Source of the DNA: Halobaculum sp. MBLA0147
GTDB lineage: Archaea > Halobacteriota > Halobacteria > Halobacteriales > Haloferacaceae
NCBI RefSeq assembly: GCF_041361345.1
Contig: NZ_JBGKAD010000001.1
Span: 1,240,001-1,304,000 of the forward strand
Length of the DNA: 64,000 nucleotides
Reading direction: 5' to 3'
Each line of letters begins with the position of its first letter. Positions within the stretch are counted from its first letter, which is position 1. Positions 17,282 to 26,394 of this stretch are shown piece by piece. Position numbers and translations under genes: made by a program. Below the pieces are notes generated by a model. That model was given only the letters and a program-made list of their open reading frames with translations. It was not told the DNA's origin and did no database searches.

Positions 17282-19036
17282 ATGGCACGCGAAGAGTTCA
17301 AGCTCCCCGACGTCGGCGAGGGCATCGCCGAGGGGGAACTGGTCAACTGGCTCGTCGACGAGGGTGACAGGGTCACCGAAGACCAGCCGGTCGCCGAGGT
17401 GGAGACGGACAAGGCGCTGGTCGACGTCCCGTCCCCGTTCGACGGGATCGTGGCGGAGTTGCTCGCCGAGGAGGGGGAGATGGTCCCCGTCGGCGACGTG
17501 ATCGTCGTGTTCGAGTCCGACGAGCCCGAGGCGGACGACGCGACGGGCGGCGAACCGAGCGACGCCGGATCGGACGCGACCGACACCGGGGCGGACGCGG
17601 GCGGCGCGGACGCGGGCGGCGCGACGGGTGGTGCCGCGGGTGACGGCACCACGGCCGCGGCGGGCGGCGACGGCGCCGCCGAGACCGCCGACGCGGCGGA
17701 GAACGGCGGCGGCGAGTTGGACGTCTCCGACGGGCGCGTGTTCGCGCCGCCGTCGGCGCGACGCGCCGCACGCGAACACGGCGTCGACATCACCGAGGTC
17801 GAGGGGACCGGGCCGAGCGGGCGGATCACCGTCAACGACGTGCGCGAACACGCCGCGTCCGCCGGTGGCGACGACGTGGACGGGCCGAAGTCGGTCGACC
17901 TCGACAGCGGCCAGACGGTCGTCTCCGGCGACGGAGCGACGGGTGCCGACGGAGCGAGTGCGGCGAACGGGGCCGACGCTACAGGGACCACCGAGAGCGC
18001 GGGTGGTGCCGGTGCGGCAGGCGGTGCCGGTGGCGCAGCCAGCGTGGAGTCGGCGGACCGCGAGACGACACTCGCCGCCCCGGCGACACGACGGGTCGCG
18101 GAGGAGGAGGGTGTCGACCTCGACGCCGTCCCGACAGACGAGACCCGCGACGGCGAGGCGTTCGTCACCGCCGAGGAGGTCCACGCCTACGCCGAGGCCC
18201 AGCGGACGGCCCAGGCCGCCGACGCCGCGGCCGCCGGGAGCGCGACCGAGGCCGGCACGGCCGACGCAGCTGGTGGTGCCGGCGGCGCGACGGCAGGTGT
18301 AGCGGCCGGCAGCGGGGCGAGCGGGGACGCGAGCGGCGACGGCGTCGCGGACCGGGTGCCGTACCGCGGCGTCCGGAAGACGATCGGCGAGAAGATGGCG
18401 GAGTCGAAGTACACCGCGCCCCACGTCACCCACCACGACACGGCGACGGTGGACGACCTCGTCGAGACCCGCGAGCGGCTCGCGCCGCGGGCCGACGAGC
18501 GCGACGTGTCGCTCACCTACACCCCGTTCGTGGTGAAGGCGGTCGTGGCCGCGCTCGAAGAGTACCCGATCCTCAACTCCCAGTTGAACGAGGACGAGGA
18601 GGAGATCGTGATCCACGACGAGTACCACGTCGGGATCGCGGTCGCGACGGACGCCGGCCTGATGGTGCCGGTCGTAGAGAACGCCGACGAGAAGGGACTC
18701 GTCGAACTGTCGGCGGAGATCACCGACCTGGCGACGCGCGCCCGGAACCGGGAGCTGTCGCCCGACGAACTCCGCGGGAGTACGTTCACCATCTCGAACT
18801 TCGGCGTGTTCGGCGGCGAGTACGCGACGCCGATCATCAACTACCCGGAGACGGCGATCCTCGGGCTGGGCGAACTCGAGGAGCGTGCCGTCGCCGAGGA
18901 CGGCGAGGTGCGTGCCGCGCCGACACTGCCGCTGTCGGTGTCGATCGACCACCGCGTGATCGACGGCGCCGAGGCCGCGCAGTTCGCCAACACCGTGATG
19001 GAGTACCTGGAGTCGCCGGAACTCCTCCTGCTGTGA
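17282..19036 (+). CDS. pdhC: Dihydrolipoamide acyltransferase (E2) with two E3-binding-like domains
   Basis: 584 residues. A lipoyl domain (1-80) has Lys44 in VETDKALVDV as lipoylation site. An Ala/Gly/Asp-rich linker leads to a peripheral-subunit-binding domain (about 150-192, starting FAPPSARRAAREHGVD). A second Ala/Gly linker leads to a second, more divergent copy (about 262-303, APATRRVAEEEGVDLDAVP). The catalytic domain ends with DHRVIDG, His557 being catalytic. One binding domain is usual, so the duplication is notable. It completes pdhABC; no E3 (lipoamide dehydrogenase) gene follows. Confidence 0.93.
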   Translation: MAREEFKLPDVGEGIAEGELVNWLVDEGDRVTEDQPVAEVETDKALVDVPSPFDGIVAELLAEEGEMVPVGDVIVVFESDEPEADDATGGEPSDAGSDATDTGADAGGADAGGATGGAAGDGTTAAAGGDGAAETADAAENGGGELDVSDGRVFAPPSARRAAREHGVDITEVEGTGPSGRITVNDVREHAASAGGDDVDGPKSVDLDSGQTVVSGDGATGADGASAANGADATGTTESAGGAGAAGGAGGAASVESADRETTLAAPATRRVAEEEGVDLDAVPTDETRDGEAFVTAEEVHAYAEAQRTAQAADAAAAGSATEAGTADAAGGAGGATAGVAAGSGASGDASGDGVADRVPYRGVRKTIGEKMAESKYTAPHVTHHDTATVDDLVETRERLAPRADERDVSLTYTPFVVKAVVAALEEYPILNSQLNEDEEEIVIHDEYHVGIAVATDAGLMVPVVENADEKGLVELSAEITDLATRARNRELSPDELRGSTFTISNFGVFGGEYATPIINYPETAILGLGELEERAVAEDGEVRAAPTLPLSVSIDHRVIDGAEAAQFANTVMEYLESPELLLL

Positions 19037-19248
19037 GGTGACGCGGCAGGGACGCCGCGTCTCGACGCTCCTCACCGTCTGCCCCGTGAGACGGGTGAGC
19101 CCGTCGAGTCTCTGTCTGCCTCGTCGACGACGGATCGTGTGTCGCCAGGGCGTCGTCAGGCCCGTATTATTAGTTTTCTAACAGAAATTCTACCCTGGCT
19201 TACGCTAATCTTCTTCACAGTCGCGACACGAGTCACGGGTGCCGACAC

Positions 19249-19830
19249 ATGACCGACGACGAAGACGGAACCAGCAGACGGAGTGTCTTGAGACGTATCG
19301 GAGCGACGACTGTCGCGGCCAGTGGCTTCGCGGCGACCGCCAGCGCCACCTCGGGGTCGTCCGACGACGTCGCGCGAGTGAGTGACGAGGTGGTGCAGAG
19401 TGAGTTCGAACCGGCGGTGGCTCGTACCGTCGAGCGGCTGGTGGAGCGTGGAGTTCTGTCGGGCTCCGTCGACGTCGACGCGCTGCACGACGCGACCCGA
19501 CGTAGCGACCGGTTCGCGGACATCGACGTACGTCGACTGCAGGTCGGAGCGGGAGGAGACTATCTCCAGGCGTCTCCGAGCGGTTCCTCCGAGGTCGGCC
19601 TGTTCGTGGACCGAGGCCGAGACGTCGCGTACGCGGCAGTCCGGGGAGAGGCTGGTGTCGAGATCCTGAGTCCCCAGTTCGACGACAGACGAGTCACGAC
19701 CGCCGGGAAGTGTGGCACCGAGTGCTTCGACGACCCGACCTGTCCGCTCGACACTGGGTTCCAAGAGACGTACTACATCAAGGAACTCGACAGTTGTGTC
19801 CCGTACCTGACCGGCTGCGGTTGTCCGTGA
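19249..19830 (+). CDS. Tat-exported Cys-rich peptide precursor (bacteriocin/halocin-like architecture)
   Basis: 193 residues. The N-terminal twin-arginine signal SRRSVLRRIGATTVAASGFAATASA spans residues 9-33. The middle (35-150) is acidic and charged. The last 40 residues hold six Cys: C155, C159, C165, C183, C190 and C192, ending GCGCP. Exported proprotein with a compact Cys-rich C-terminus is the layout of microhalocin precursors such as halocin C8, but I see no clear sequence match, so the function is open. An AT-rich promoter (TATTATTAGTTTTC) sits about 75 bases upstream. It occupies the position after pdhC where an E3 gene is often found. Confidence 0.65.
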   Translation: MTDDEDGTSRRSVLRRIGATTVAASGFAATASATSGSSDDVARVSDEVVQSEFEPAVARTVERLVERGVLSGSVDVDALHDATRRSDRFADIDVRRLQVGAGGDYLQASPSGSSEVGLFVDRGRDVAYAAVRGEAGVEILSPQFDDRRVTTAGKCGTECFDDPTCPLDTGFQETYYIKELDSCVPYLTGCGCP

Positions 19831-19875
19831 CGAGCTGACGCCGTCGGTGTAGCCGAGGCCAGGTGGCACCGATCC

Positions 19876-19903
19876 GACGGGGTGGGTTCGTCCGCACCCC
19901 GTC
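19876..19903 (+). terminator. 9-bp perfect hairpin downstream of Cys-rich precursor gene
   Basis: GACGGGGTG (19876-19884) pairs with CACCCCGTC (19895-19903) around a 10-nt loop, 46 bases after the stop at 19830. No T-run follows, so it may protect the mRNA 3' end rather than terminate transcription. Confidence 0.5.
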
Positions 19904-20002
19904 TGTCGGCTCGTGTCGTCGACGACGGCTCACCTCTCGCGTCCCACCAGACTACGGTGTCGAACCGACTCGTTTACCAACAGTGACGCCGACCGACCGA
20001 GC

Positions 20003-20206
20003 GTGAGCGACGAGCCAACAGTGCCCGTGGTCTGCCCGACGTGTGACACGGAGACGACGGTCCCGCTCGCGGAGGTAGAAGACGCCGTCGAGAGTCACAA
20101 CGACCGCCTCCACGACGGCGAGGCGGTCGCCGAGGTCGACCCCGCGCTCGCCGAACAACTCGCCGACGTGATCGCGGAGGACATGGGACTGCTCGACGAG
20201 GAGTGA
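20003..20206 (+). CDS. Small CxxC protein of unknown function
   Basis: 67 residues from GTG 20003. It has one CPTCDTET motif near the N-terminus (residues 11-18) then an acidic helix-rich tail (LAEVEDAVESHNDRL...LADVIAEDMGLLDEE). With only one CxxC, metal binding would need a dimer or partner. TTTACC about 30 bases upstream supports the GTG start. Such small single-knuckle proteins are common in haloarchaea and of unknown role. Confidence 0.72.
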   Translation: MSDEPTVPVVCPTCDTETTVPLAEVEDAVESHNDRLHDGEAVAEVDPALAEQLADVIAEDMGLLDEE

Positions 20207-20312
20207 GGAGACGGCCGCTCGCCCGCAGACGGACGCGCCCCGAGGCGGCCGTCGACCCGTCGACGAGCGTGATCCGAGACGGCTGCCCACCAACCGCCGG
20301 ACACCCGCAGAC

Positions 20313-22277
20313 TCAGCCGGACTCGGCGCGGTGTTCGGAGATGATCTCGTCGACCATCTCGGCGGTCTGCTGGCGTTCGCGCTCTTCGGCACGACGCTCC
20401 CAGTCGTCGATCACCGCCTGCACGTCGCTCTCGCGGGCGACGGCGAGGTCGTCGACCTCCTGCATCTGTACGTCCTCGGCGGGGCCGACCGGCACGTCCG
20501 CCTCGAACAACACCTCGTCGGCGGCGTCCGAGAGCCCACCCGAGCGCAACACGACGCGCGGGTCCGTGGCGACGAGCCGTTCTGCGGTCGCTCGACCCGC
20601 GCCGGAGGCGTCGCGCAAGTACACCACGTCGCCCGAGGCGAGCCCGTACTGCTCGTCGGCCGCGCGGATGTCGTCTTTCGTGAACTGCTCGACGACCTTC
20701 ACCGGGACGAGGTCGCGGCCCTCGGCCACGTCCGCGAAGTCGTCGTGGTCGAGCTTCCACAGCGTCTTCAGCCGCGCGAGCTTCTCCTCCATCGCCTCGA
20801 GGTCCGCCCGTGCCTCGTCGCGTTGTCGCTCCAGGCGGTCGTTCTCGCGCCGGAGTCGCGTCACCTCCCGGTCGCGGCGCGCCTCGCGGCGCTCCTCGCG
20901 GCGGGCGTCGGACAGCTCCGTCTCCAACTCCGCGATCCGGTCGTCCTTCTCGTCGAGTTCCGCCTGGAGGTCGTCCGTGTGGCTCTGGAGCCGCTCGACC
21001 TGCGCCTCCAACTCGCGGATGCGCCGCTCCTCCTCGCTCAACTCCGGCTCCTCGTGGCCGTCGTCGTCCTCCTCGGGCTCCGGGTCGTCGCTCAACTCCC
21101 GGAGCACCGCCTCGACGGACGCCTCCCCGGAGACGACGCGGGCGATCACCTCGTCGCGGTCGACCCCGGCGGGCACCTTGCGGGCGATCCGCTCGAACTG
21201 GTCCTCGTGGTCGTCGAGCGCGTACAGCGCCGCCGCCATCGCGTCCCGCTCGTGGTCGTTCTCGTAGTCGTACTCGCGCGTCCGGTGGAGCTTCTCGTCG
21301 ACCGGCAGGTCCGTCTCCGGGGTCCACCCGGCGGCGTCGAACGAGCGCCGGAACTGCTCGACCGTCTCCGGCATCGGCGTCACGTCCGCCGCGACGACGA
21401 TCGGCCGACCCCGCTCGACGAGCCACTCGATCACGTCCGCGGTGTCGGCGGTTCGCGTCGAGTGGACGTCGTGGACCTGCCCGTCGAGCCCGACGACGGC
21501 GACGGCTGTCGTCGTCCCCGGGTCGATCCCGACGAGGACGTGGTCGCGCCGCTGGACCAGCGGCTCGAACTCGATCCCGTCCTTCCGCTCGCGGTCGATC
21601 TCGATCCGCGTGTCGCCAGCGCGTTCCCGCGAGACCGGCAGTTCCTCCGGCGTCGCCTCGACGGTGAAGACGGCGTTCTGGAACCCCCCGTACTTCTCCG
21701 TCACGTCGCGTTCGTACGCGAGGTTCGCGTCCTCGAGCATCGACTCCACCTCGCGGGCACGCTTCTTCACGTTGCCGTGGATGCGGCGGGTGTAGCGGTC
21801 CTGACTCCAGCCGCCGGAGCCGGTCGAGCGACCGCGCGAGACCTTCACCGTCGTCGTGTCCGCGAAGGCGGTCACCTCGTAGCCGACGTTGGCGGCCGCG
21901 AGCCGGGCGGCCGCCTCCGCCTCCTGCATCGGGTCGTCGCCGTACGGGACGCCGTGGCGGGCCGCGACCCGCGAGAGCGGCTCCGGGCGCTCGTCGCCGG
22001 TCACCTGGACCAGCGACGTACCGCCCGGCAGCGAGCGGAGGAAGCGGACGAGCGCGTCCTTGTCGGCCGCGAGCTCGTACATGTTGTCCGTCCCCACCAG
22101 CGCGGGTTCGACCTCGTCGATCCGCCGCCGGAGCTTCCGGTGGCTCACCACGTCGCGTGTCACCGCCTCCCCGTCGAACTCGACCAGCGCGTAAGAGGGA
22201 CTGTCCCCCCGAACGTCGCCGCTCTGTACGTCGACACCGAACACGACCGAGTCGAGCGCACTCGTCCGGGCGTTCAC
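20313..22277 (-). CDS. DUF460-family protein with RNase H-like domain and coiled coil
   Basis: 654 residues from GTG 22277. The N-terminal part (VFGVDVQSGD) and the middle LVGIDPGTTTAVAVVGLDG (about residues 245-263) are RNase H-fold metal-binding motifs, with VDEKLHRTREYDYENDHERDAMAAALYA as the helical end. Residues about 400-540 form a long charged coiled coil (SEEERRIRELEAQVERLQSH onwards), and the C-terminal domain ends with ASGDVVYLRDAS and a Glu/Arg helix. This is the archaeal DUF460 layout; nucleic-acid processing is suspected but the activity is not known. It diverges from the LOV histidine kinase gene. Confidence 0.85.
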   Translation of the reverse strand: MNARTSALDSVVFGVDVQSGDVRGDSPSYALVEFDGEAVTRDVVSHRKLRRRIDEVEPALVGTDNMYELAADKDALVRFLRSLPGGTSLVQVTGDERPEPLSRVAARHGVPYGDDPMQEAEAAARLAAANVGYEVTAFADTTTVKVSRGRSTGSGGWSQDRYTRRIHGNVKKRAREVESMLEDANLAYERDVTEKYGGFQNAVFTVEATPEELPVSRERAGDTRIEIDRERKDGIEFEPLVQRRDHVLVGIDPGTTTAVAVVGLDGQVHDVHSTRTADTADVIEWLVERGRPIVVAADVTPMPETVEQFRRSFDAAGWTPETDLPVDEKLHRTREYDYENDHERDAMAAALYALDDHEDQFERIARKVPAGVDRDEVIARVVSGEASVEAVLRELSDDPEPEEDDDGHEEPELSEEERRIRELEAQVERLQSHTDDLQAELDEKDDRIAELETELSDARREERREARRDREVTRLRRENDRLERQRDEARADLEAMEEKLARLKTLWKLDHDDFADVAEGRDLVPVKVVEQFTKDDIRAADEQYGLASGDVVYLRDASGAGRATAERLVATDPRVVLRSGGLSDAADEVLFEADVPVGPAEDVQMQEVDDLAVARESDVQAVIDDWERRAEERERQQTAEMVDEIISEHRAESG

Positions 22278-22401
22278 GCACCACCGTACGGGTGTGAGTG
22301 ACAAAAACTCCGCGGGGGTGGCGACCGCCGAGCCGACGGTCGACGCGAGGTGGGTCCAGGCGCGACACAGACTTTTGACGAACCAGTCCCTTGCGGCCGG
22401 T

Positions 22402-25116
22402 ATGCCGACCGACCCGTCCGTCCTCTGTCTCCCCCCGAGCGAGGAGGACGGCGACGAACTCGCCGCCGCTCTCGCGGACGCCGAGGCCGTCACTACCACG
22501 GTCGCGTCCCCCACAGATCCGCCAGAGGATCCCGCCTCGTCGTTCGACTGTGTGGTGGTCACACCCGCGTCGCTCGACGAACCGGCCGTCGAGACGGTCG
22601 TGGGGAAGCCGCTGCCGGTGGTGCTCACGGACGGCGGGACAGACGTGCTCCCGGAGACGGTCGCTCGCGTGGCGACCGGAGAGCGTCGCCCGACCGCGGA
22701 CAACCCGATCGAGAGCGGCGGGCTGCTCGACCCGGCAGAGAGCGACGACGACACGACGCCCGGCGCGGCGACGGCGGAGGCGAGCACGGCGGGGCCGGCG
22801 GCCGCGGGGACCGACGCCTCGGGGTTCGCGGCCGCCGCCGAGGAGACGTTCGACCCCGAGGTGCTCAAGCGGGCCGTCGACGCCGCACAGACGCCGCTGA
22901 CGCTCAGCGATCCGAGCCGTCCGGACAACCCGATGGTGTACGTCAACGAGGCGTTCGAGCGGGTGACCGGCTACGACGCCGAGGCGTGTCTCGGGCGCAA
23001 CTGCCGGTTCCTGCAGGGGCCGGAGACGGACGAGCGGGCCGTCGAGCAGATCAGGGCGGCCATCGACGCCCGCGAGCCGGTCACGGTGGAGTTGACGAAC
23101 TACACCGCCGACGGGGAGCCGTTCCGCAACCGGCTCACCGTCACGCCGGTGTACGACGACGGGGAGTTGGTCCACTTCCTCGGCTCACAGGAGGACGTGA
23201 CCGACGAGTGGCGGGCGCGCCGCGACGCCGAGTTGGTGCGGAGTCTCGTCAACGAGGCCAACGACCTCGTGTTGGTGACGGACCCGGAGACCGGCGAGAT
23301 CGTCGACGCGAACCGGACGGCCTGCGAGGAGTTGGGGTACGACTACGCGACGCTGACGGACATGACGCCGGCCGGCGTCGACCCGCGGTTCGACGACGCC
23401 GACGACTACCGCGCGTACCTCGACGACGGCGACGGCGCCATCGAGCAGTCGACCACCGAGGGCCGCTTCCAGCGCGCGGACGGCTCGACGTTCCCCGTCG
23501 AGGTGACCGGCCGCGTCACGGAGTTCGACGGCCGGCAGTACCGGCTCGCCATCGCACGCGACATCACGGAGCGGAAGCGGCGCGAGCGCCGCCGACGCGA
23601 GCTGTCGGCCGCCATCGAGGAGCTGTACGCGGTCGACAGCCAGACCGCGGTGGCGGACACGGCCGTCGAGATCACCGCGCGGGCGCTGGACCTGGAACTG
23701 TCGGCGGTCCGGCTCCGCGACGAGACCGGCCACCGGCTGGAGCCGGTGGCGATCAGCCCCGCGGCGGTGGACGCCGCCGCCGACGACGCCGAACTCGCGG
23801 CCGCGTTCCCCGCCTACGACATCGACGGCTCCGCACCCCACGCGGAGGCGTACGCGACGGGCGAGCCGGTTCGGGTCACGGACACGGCGGTGCTCACCGA
23901 CGGCCACGAGCGGCCGGCGGTGGACGCGTTGGTGTGTCTCCCGTTGGGCGCCCACGGCGTGTTCAGCGTCGGCGCGCACGCCGACGAGACGCTCACGGAC
24001 GGGGACGTGGAGCTGTTGGAACTGTTCGCGGGCAACGTCCGCGCCGCACTCGACAGGCTGGCCGTCGAGCGGCGTGTTCGCGAGCAGCGCGACGACCTGC
24101 AGGTGCTCAACCAGATGGTGCGCCACGACATCCGCAACGACCTGCAGGCGACGCTGGCGTTCGCCGAGACCATCGCCGACGTGGGCGAGGGTGACGTGGC
24201 CGAGTTCGCCGACCGGATCGTCGAGTCGACGCGCAACGCGATGGAGTTGACCAAGACCGCCCGCGACCTCGGCGAGACGATGCTCCAACCGGAGCGCGAA
24301 CGGAAGCCGATCCCGTTGCGCGGGACGGTTCAGTCGCAACTCGACGAGGTGCGCTCGACCGCACAGGGGGCGGTGATCACCACCGACGGGACGATCCCGC
24401 GGGTGGACGTGCTCGCCGACGACATGTTCGACTCGGCCGTGCGGAACCTCCTGACGAACGCGGTCGAACACAACGACGGCGCCGTCCCGGAGGTGACCGT
24501 GTCCGCGACGGTCGAGGAGGGGGACGACGACGGTCCCGACCGCTGGGCGACACTGCGGGTCGCCGACGACGGGCCGGGTGTGCCGCCAGACCGGCGCGAG
24601 GAGATCTTCGGGAAGGGGGAGAAGGGCCTCGACAGCGAGGGCACCGGGATCGGACTGTACCTCGTCCAGACGCTCGCCGAGAACGCCGGCGGCGAGGTGT
24701 GGGTCGAGGACGGCGACCCGGAGGGAGCGGTGTTCGTCCTCCGACTCCCGGTCGCGGAGCGAGACGACTGGGCCGGCGGCGGAGACGGCGGCGTAGGCGA
24801 CGAGTCGGTCGTCGGCGTCGGCGGCGTCGAGGGTGTCGAGAGTACACAGGGCGCCGAGAGTGTAGCGAGTGCCGAGAGTGCCGGGAGCGCAGAGAGTGGC
24901 GACGACACCGACGCGTTCGCTGCGGCGATCGGCCCGGAGACGACCGATCCCGTCGAGAACGGCTACGACGGCAGTGGTGGCGAGGACGGACACGGCGGCG
25001 AGGCTGCAGAGGACGACGCCGCCACGGAAGGTGAGAGCGACGGCGGAGACGACGGTGGTGACGCCGCGGAAGGTAATGGCGACGGCGAAGACGACGGCGG
25101 CGACGCCCGGGCCTGA
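22402..25116 (+). CDS. Blue-light (LOV) sensor histidine kinase with PAS and GAF domains
   Basis: 904 residues from ATG 22402 (TTTTGACG lies about 25 bases upstream). After a Glu/Ala-rich N-terminal region there is a LOV domain with the flavin-adduct motif GRNCRFLQGPETD, Cys201 being the photoactive cysteine. A second PAS domain (about 275-395), a GAF domain (about 400-560), a phosphoacceptor helix NQMVRHDIRND with His575 and an HATPase_c domain (N box NLLTNAVEHN; G boxes ADDGPGVP and GTGIGLYL) follow. About 120 C-terminal residues are acidic Gly/Asp/Glu low complexity. No transmembrane segment is visible, so it is a cytosolic light or redox sensor; its response regulator is not adjacent. Confidence 0.9.
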   Translation: MPTDPSVLCLPPSEEDGDELAAALADAEAVTTTVASPTDPPEDPASSFDCVVVTPASLDEPAVETVVGKPLPVVLTDGGTDVLPETVARVATGERRPTADNPIESGGLLDPAESDDDTTPGAATAEASTAGPAAAGTDASGFAAAAEETFDPEVLKRAVDAAQTPLTLSDPSRPDNPMVYVNEAFERVTGYDAEACLGRNCRFLQGPETDERAVEQIRAAIDAREPVTVELTNYTADGEPFRNRLTVTPVYDDGELVHFLGSQEDVTDEWRARRDAELVRSLVNEANDLVLVTDPETGEIVDANRTACEELGYDYATLTDMTPAGVDPRFDDADDYRAYLDDGDGAIEQSTTEGRFQRADGSTFPVEVTGRVTEFDGRQYRLAIARDITERKRRERRRRELSAAIEELYAVDSQTAVADTAVEITARALDLELSAVRLRDETGHRLEPVAISPAAVDAAADDAELAAAFPAYDIDGSAPHAEAYATGEPVRVTDTAVLTDGHERPAVDALVCLPLGAHGVFSVGAHADETLTDGDVELLELFAGNVRAALDRLAVERRVREQRDDLQVLNQMVRHDIRNDLQATLAFAETIADVGEGDVAEFADRIVESTRNAMELTKTARDLGETMLQPERERKPIPLRGTVQSQLDEVRSTAQGAVITTDGTIPRVDVLADDMFDSAVRNLLTNAVEHNDGAVPEVTVSATVEEGDDDGPDRWATLRVADDGPGVPPDRREEIFGKGEKGLDSEGTGIGLYLVQTLAENAGGEVWVEDGDPEGAVFVLRLPVAERDDWAGGGDGGVGDESVVGVGGVEGVESTQGAESVASAESAGSAESGDDTDAFAAAIGPETTDPVENGYDGSGGEDGHGGEAAEDDAATEGESDGGDDGGDAAEGNGDGEDDGGDARA

Positions 25117-25374
25117 GCGGTCGGTCGCGGTGGGGGACGGAGTCACGTCGTCGCCCGGTCGGGTGCGTCTCGACGCTACCCACTCCCGTCAGTCGTCGTC
25201 CGTCCCCGGCTCGCCGGTCGCGGCGTCGGTGCCGCGTTCGGCCATCGTCTCAGCGAGACGATCGATACGTAGAGTGTATCTTCGCGAAATCTGTCCGAGA
25301 CGGCGTGTCGTCGTACGAAGAACATAGATAGAAACTGCGTCAAATTCTTAACCTTATAATATGACTATAGACAC

Positions 25375-26394
25375 GTGACAGACGATAAAACGAGAGACGA
25401 TATAGCAATACGTGTCGATCGTCTTCACAAAACGTTCGGTGGGGAGGACGGCACGACTGCCGTCGACGGGGTCAGTTTCGAGGTCCCCTCGGGATCTGTC
25501 GTCGGAATCCTCGGTCCGAACGGTGCCGGGAAGACGACGACGATCAAGTCGATTCTCGGCTTAGTCCAGCCCGACGCAGGTGAGATAGAGGTCTCGAACA
25601 TCGACGTACGAGAACAGCCGCGGGCTGCCTACGCTCGGATGGGTGCGATACTCGAGGGCGCACGGAACATCTACTGGCGGCTCACCGTCCGCGAGAATCT
25701 CGAGTTCTTCGCAGGGTTAGGAGGAGATCACCCGGAGCGTCTACGAGAACGTCACGACAGGTTACTCGAGCGGTTCGAACTCGCCGACTGGGCGGACACG
25801 CCTGTCCGGGAACTCTCACGGGGAATGAAGCAGAAGGTGTCTCTCGCCACGACACTCGCGAGAGATGTCGACGTCGTGTTCATGGACGAACCGACTCTCG
25901 GTCTCGACGTGGAAGCGTCGGTCGAACTCCGGTCCGAACTCCGACGGCTGTCGGCTGACGAGGAGGTGACAGTCGTCCTGACCAGTCACGACATGGACGT
26001 GATCGAACAGGTCTGTGACAGTGTGATACTACTCACCGACGGGTCCGTACTCACACACGAAGAGGTCGATCGGTTGATCGACACGTTCCGGACCAAGGAG
26101 TACCGTGTGACGCTCGCGGCACCCGTCTCCGACGACGTTCGCCGGCGTGTCGAACGTGTTACAGACGCGGACTGGGAGCGCAGCGGTGATCGCGTGTCGG
26201 TAGCGTTCCGGGCACCCAGAGGCGAGACGGTCTACGACGTGGTCGAGCTGCTCTCCGACGCCGGCATCGAACTACGTGACATCGAGTCGATGGAGCCGAA
26301 CCTCGAAGATGTCTTCCTCCACCTAACCGAGGAGACGACGGAGTCGTCGGAGTTCGACGGCCTCGATCAGGTGGCAGAACGGGGGCGATCGTGA
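25375..26394 (+). CDS. ABC transporter ATP-binding protein (ABC-2 type exporter)
   Basis: 339 residues from GTG 25375; CCTTATAATATG 25-30 bases upstream is a strong leaderless promoter. Walker A GPNGAGKTTT near 47, Q-loop region, signature LSRGMKQKVSLA near 145, Walker B VVFMDEPTLGLD near 165 and H-loop SHDMDV. The about 100-residue C-terminal extension (EYRVTLAAPVSDDVRRRVERV to LTEETTESSEF) is typical of DrrA/CcmA-like exporter ATPases. It overlaps the permease by 4 bases and leads a cluster of two small precursors and a methyltransferase, so it most likely exports or gives immunity to their product. GC is visibly lower than in flanking genes. Confidence 0.9.
   Translation: MTDDKTRDDIAIRVDRLHKTFGGEDGTTAVDGVSFEVPSGSVVGILGPNGAGKTTTIKSILGLVQPDAGEIEVSNIDVREQPRAAYARMGAILEGARNIYWRLTVRENLEFFAGLGGDHPERLRERHDRLLERFELADWADTPVRELSRGMKQKVSLATTLARDVDVVFMDEPTLGLDVEASVELRSELRRLSADEEVTVVLTSHDMDVIEQVCDSVILLTDGSVLTHEEVDRLIDTFRTKEYRVTLAAPVSDDVRRRVERVTDADWERSGDRVSVAFRAPRGETVYDVVELLSDAGIELRDIESMEPNLEDVFLHLTEETTESSEFDGLDQVAERGRS

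Noticed and set aside
25189-25245. Short minus-strand frame MAERGTDAATGEPGTDDD and its possible upstream extension
   Set aside because: Only 18 codons from the ATG. The upstream in-frame sequence (RRLGQISRRYTLRIDRLAETM) looks gene-like, but has no start codon before a stop; it may be the remnant of a gene end.
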